Below, one piece after another: positions 6,901 to 7,228 of a stretch of 7,228 bases of DNA. The translations under genes and the position numbers were made by a program. How positions within the stretch are numbered: the stretch's first letter is position 1; every line of letters begins with the position of its first letter. Below the pieces are notes generated by a model. That model was given only the letters and a program-made list of their open reading frames with translations, searched no databases and was not told the DNA's origin. This DNA comes from CAYNXB01 sp964401045 (GTDB lineage: Bacteria > Pseudomonadota > Alphaproteobacteria > Sphingomonadales > Sphingomonadaceae), in contig CAYNXB010000106.1 in assembly GCA_964401045.1 (NCBI GenBank), positions 1-7,228 of the forward strand. Direction: 5' to 3'.

Positions 6901-7228
6901 TCCGTCAGCGTCCTCCGCGCAAGCAGCTCGCGGTCCCGGTCTTCCATCGCCTTGGTGCCCGGGATCAGGCCCGCTTCTTCGGGAAACGCCGAAAGCAGCC
7001 AGGTGGCGAACGCATGGATCGTGTCGATCCGGAGGCCCCCGCCGGGGCAATCGAGCACGCTCGCAAACAAAGTTCGGGCCTTGGCCCGCGTCTCGGGATC
7101 GACCGCTGCGCCGAGATAGCCGAGCTCCTTGCCCAGCAGCGCCTCGTCCAGCCGCACCCAGCGCGCGAGCACTTCGTTGACCCGCACCGCCATCTCCGCC
7201 GCGCCGGCCTTGGTGAAGGTGAGGCACA
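3939..7228 (-). CDS. addA: Double-strand-break repair helicase-nuclease subunit AddA (5' end outside window)
   Basis: AddA pairs with AddB to resect double-strand breaks for RecA, the role RecBCD plays in E. coli. About 1,095 residues are visible; some tens at the N-terminus, including Walker A, lie beyond the right edge. The visible part opens with the UvrD-like motif Ia, LTFTKAGAAEM (7191-7223). Next come Walker B DEAQDT (6186-6203), motif III VGDFKQAIFRFQG (about 6050-6100), motif IV LDRSFRSAQPVL (about 5900-5935), motif V VMTVHGAKGLQAP (about 5008-5050) and motif VI LLYVAMTRAEEAL (about 4775-4813). The C-terminal RecB-type nuclease is intact: GVLVHKLLERL, GTADRLLI, the catalytic D-x-K as IDFKTA (4158-4166) and QMGAY (4089-4103). 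Both helicase and nuclease should be active. A Pro-Ser-Gly-rich linker joins the two domains (about 4470-4600). addB is expected just beyond the right edge, by analogy with other Alphaproteobacteria. The stop is TGA, and trxA follows. Confidence 0.96.
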   Translation of the reverse strand, partial: CLTFTKAGAAEMAVRVNEVLARWVRLDEALLGKELGYLGAAVDPETRAKARTLFASVLDCPGGGLRIDTIHAFATWLLSAFPEEAGLIPGTKAMEDRDRELLARRTLTELLENAPDSEIDALGTLSLRMGPDGAQAWLRRCAEAREAWFGPGAWQPPLDARVRQLLGLAADADDASLADLCADAAFDLAALRACCEAQSAWGAATGLKCAELVESWMALDPALRAASLAELEKALFTQEGKPRSLASVGKHLPNYADYAARVRESLDAVIERQRLLAVAALLTPALTIGRKFALAWDEAKAREGLIDFDDQIRRAAALLATEGLGEWIRYKLDRRFDHILIDEAQDTNEAQWQIVEALAGDFFAGFGQKDDKLRTIFAVGDFKQAIFRFQGTSPENFRAARERFRGAIRAAKEGLDDLRTRARMRDLQDLGLDRSFRSAQPVLEFVDQAIKAIGHGAFGLEANPEPHVGEDRPGLVALWNVIGGESDEGPPDEGDDTWFARSDRQLAERIARQVRQWMDHGFPLMKGGARRAGPGDVMVLVRKRKDLAGLIVARLHAAGVPVAGVDRLRLGAPLAVKDLMAALRFAAQPLDDLNLANLLASPLIGWGQEQVLEHVWRPKGVGLWDHLRRSRHGDVAQARGLLDPLLALADYEPPQALLHWILVGPWRGRAKLVARLGREAEDPIDELVNAALAFAATQTPSLHGFIQWFDAGEGELKREAEGPGGQVRVMTVHGAKGLQAPIVILADAAGNPDASPVRGLTLDEELPGGGGRTIPLPSLRKEEKAARILEAEAEAARLDREEHWRLLYVAMTRAEEALFVAGALGAREKEPAPDSWYARLKPLFDTGPAPDAIWGERHEWGALAPVVPGKEGDAADARPEVPAWARAPIGPEPRPPRPLAPSSAGEDLSPDPPLPSGALREAARRGVLVHKLLERLPELDSNQRAEMAGRWLSRHAPELLPEARTEIARSALAVLSEPGWAEIFGSKALAEVPLAATVGGQVIAGTADRLLIEADRVLVIDFKTARRPPESLDQVPLSTLRQMGAYAAALGTIYPGRRIEAALLYTHAPRLIALPPEVLAAHKPALSTAQESFSG

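Overview
The window looks like core chromosome of a high-GC alphaproteobacterium, most likely order Sphingomonadales (perhaps Erythrobacteraceae). This rests on the strong G/C preference at third codon positions, the alphaproteobacterial form of AddA followed by trxA, and the N-terminal style of ArgJ. The taxonomy is an inference from protein style; no search was run. I see no mobile element, tRNA, rRNA, CRISPR array or phage gene.

Layout. Bases 1-1059 (minus strand) hold the first 353 codons of secA, which continues off the left edge. Directly upstream of secA on the same strand (1153-1425) is a 90-residue protein of unknown function with a clear Sec signal peptide. The 93-base gap between them can form a strong GC-rich hairpin. 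Bases 1426-1513 are a compact divergent control region with two inverted repeats and a candidate promoter. From there argJ (1514-2740) and an inositol-monophosphatase-family phosphatase (2737-3537) run on the plus strand as a tightly coupled pair with an ATGA overlap. They converge, with only 3 bases between stop codons, on trxA (3541-3876, minus). trxA lies 62 bases downstream of addA (3939-7228, minus), which runs off the right edge and lacks its extreme N-terminus, including Walker A.

How the genes work together. These are housekeeping functions: preprotein export (SecA), arginine biosynthesis (ArgJ, acetyl recycling), a sugar/amino-alcohol phosphate phosphatase that could be the histidinol-phosphatase, thiol redox (TrxA) and double-strand-break repair (AddA). 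The addA-trxA order is common in Alphaproteobacteria and has no obvious mechanistic meaning. The least ordinary element is the small exported protein placed like secM, just upstream of and co-oriented with secA, with a strong RNA hairpin between the two. That makes a secretion-monitoring leader a testable idea, but no known arrest motif is present and it remains a hypothesis.
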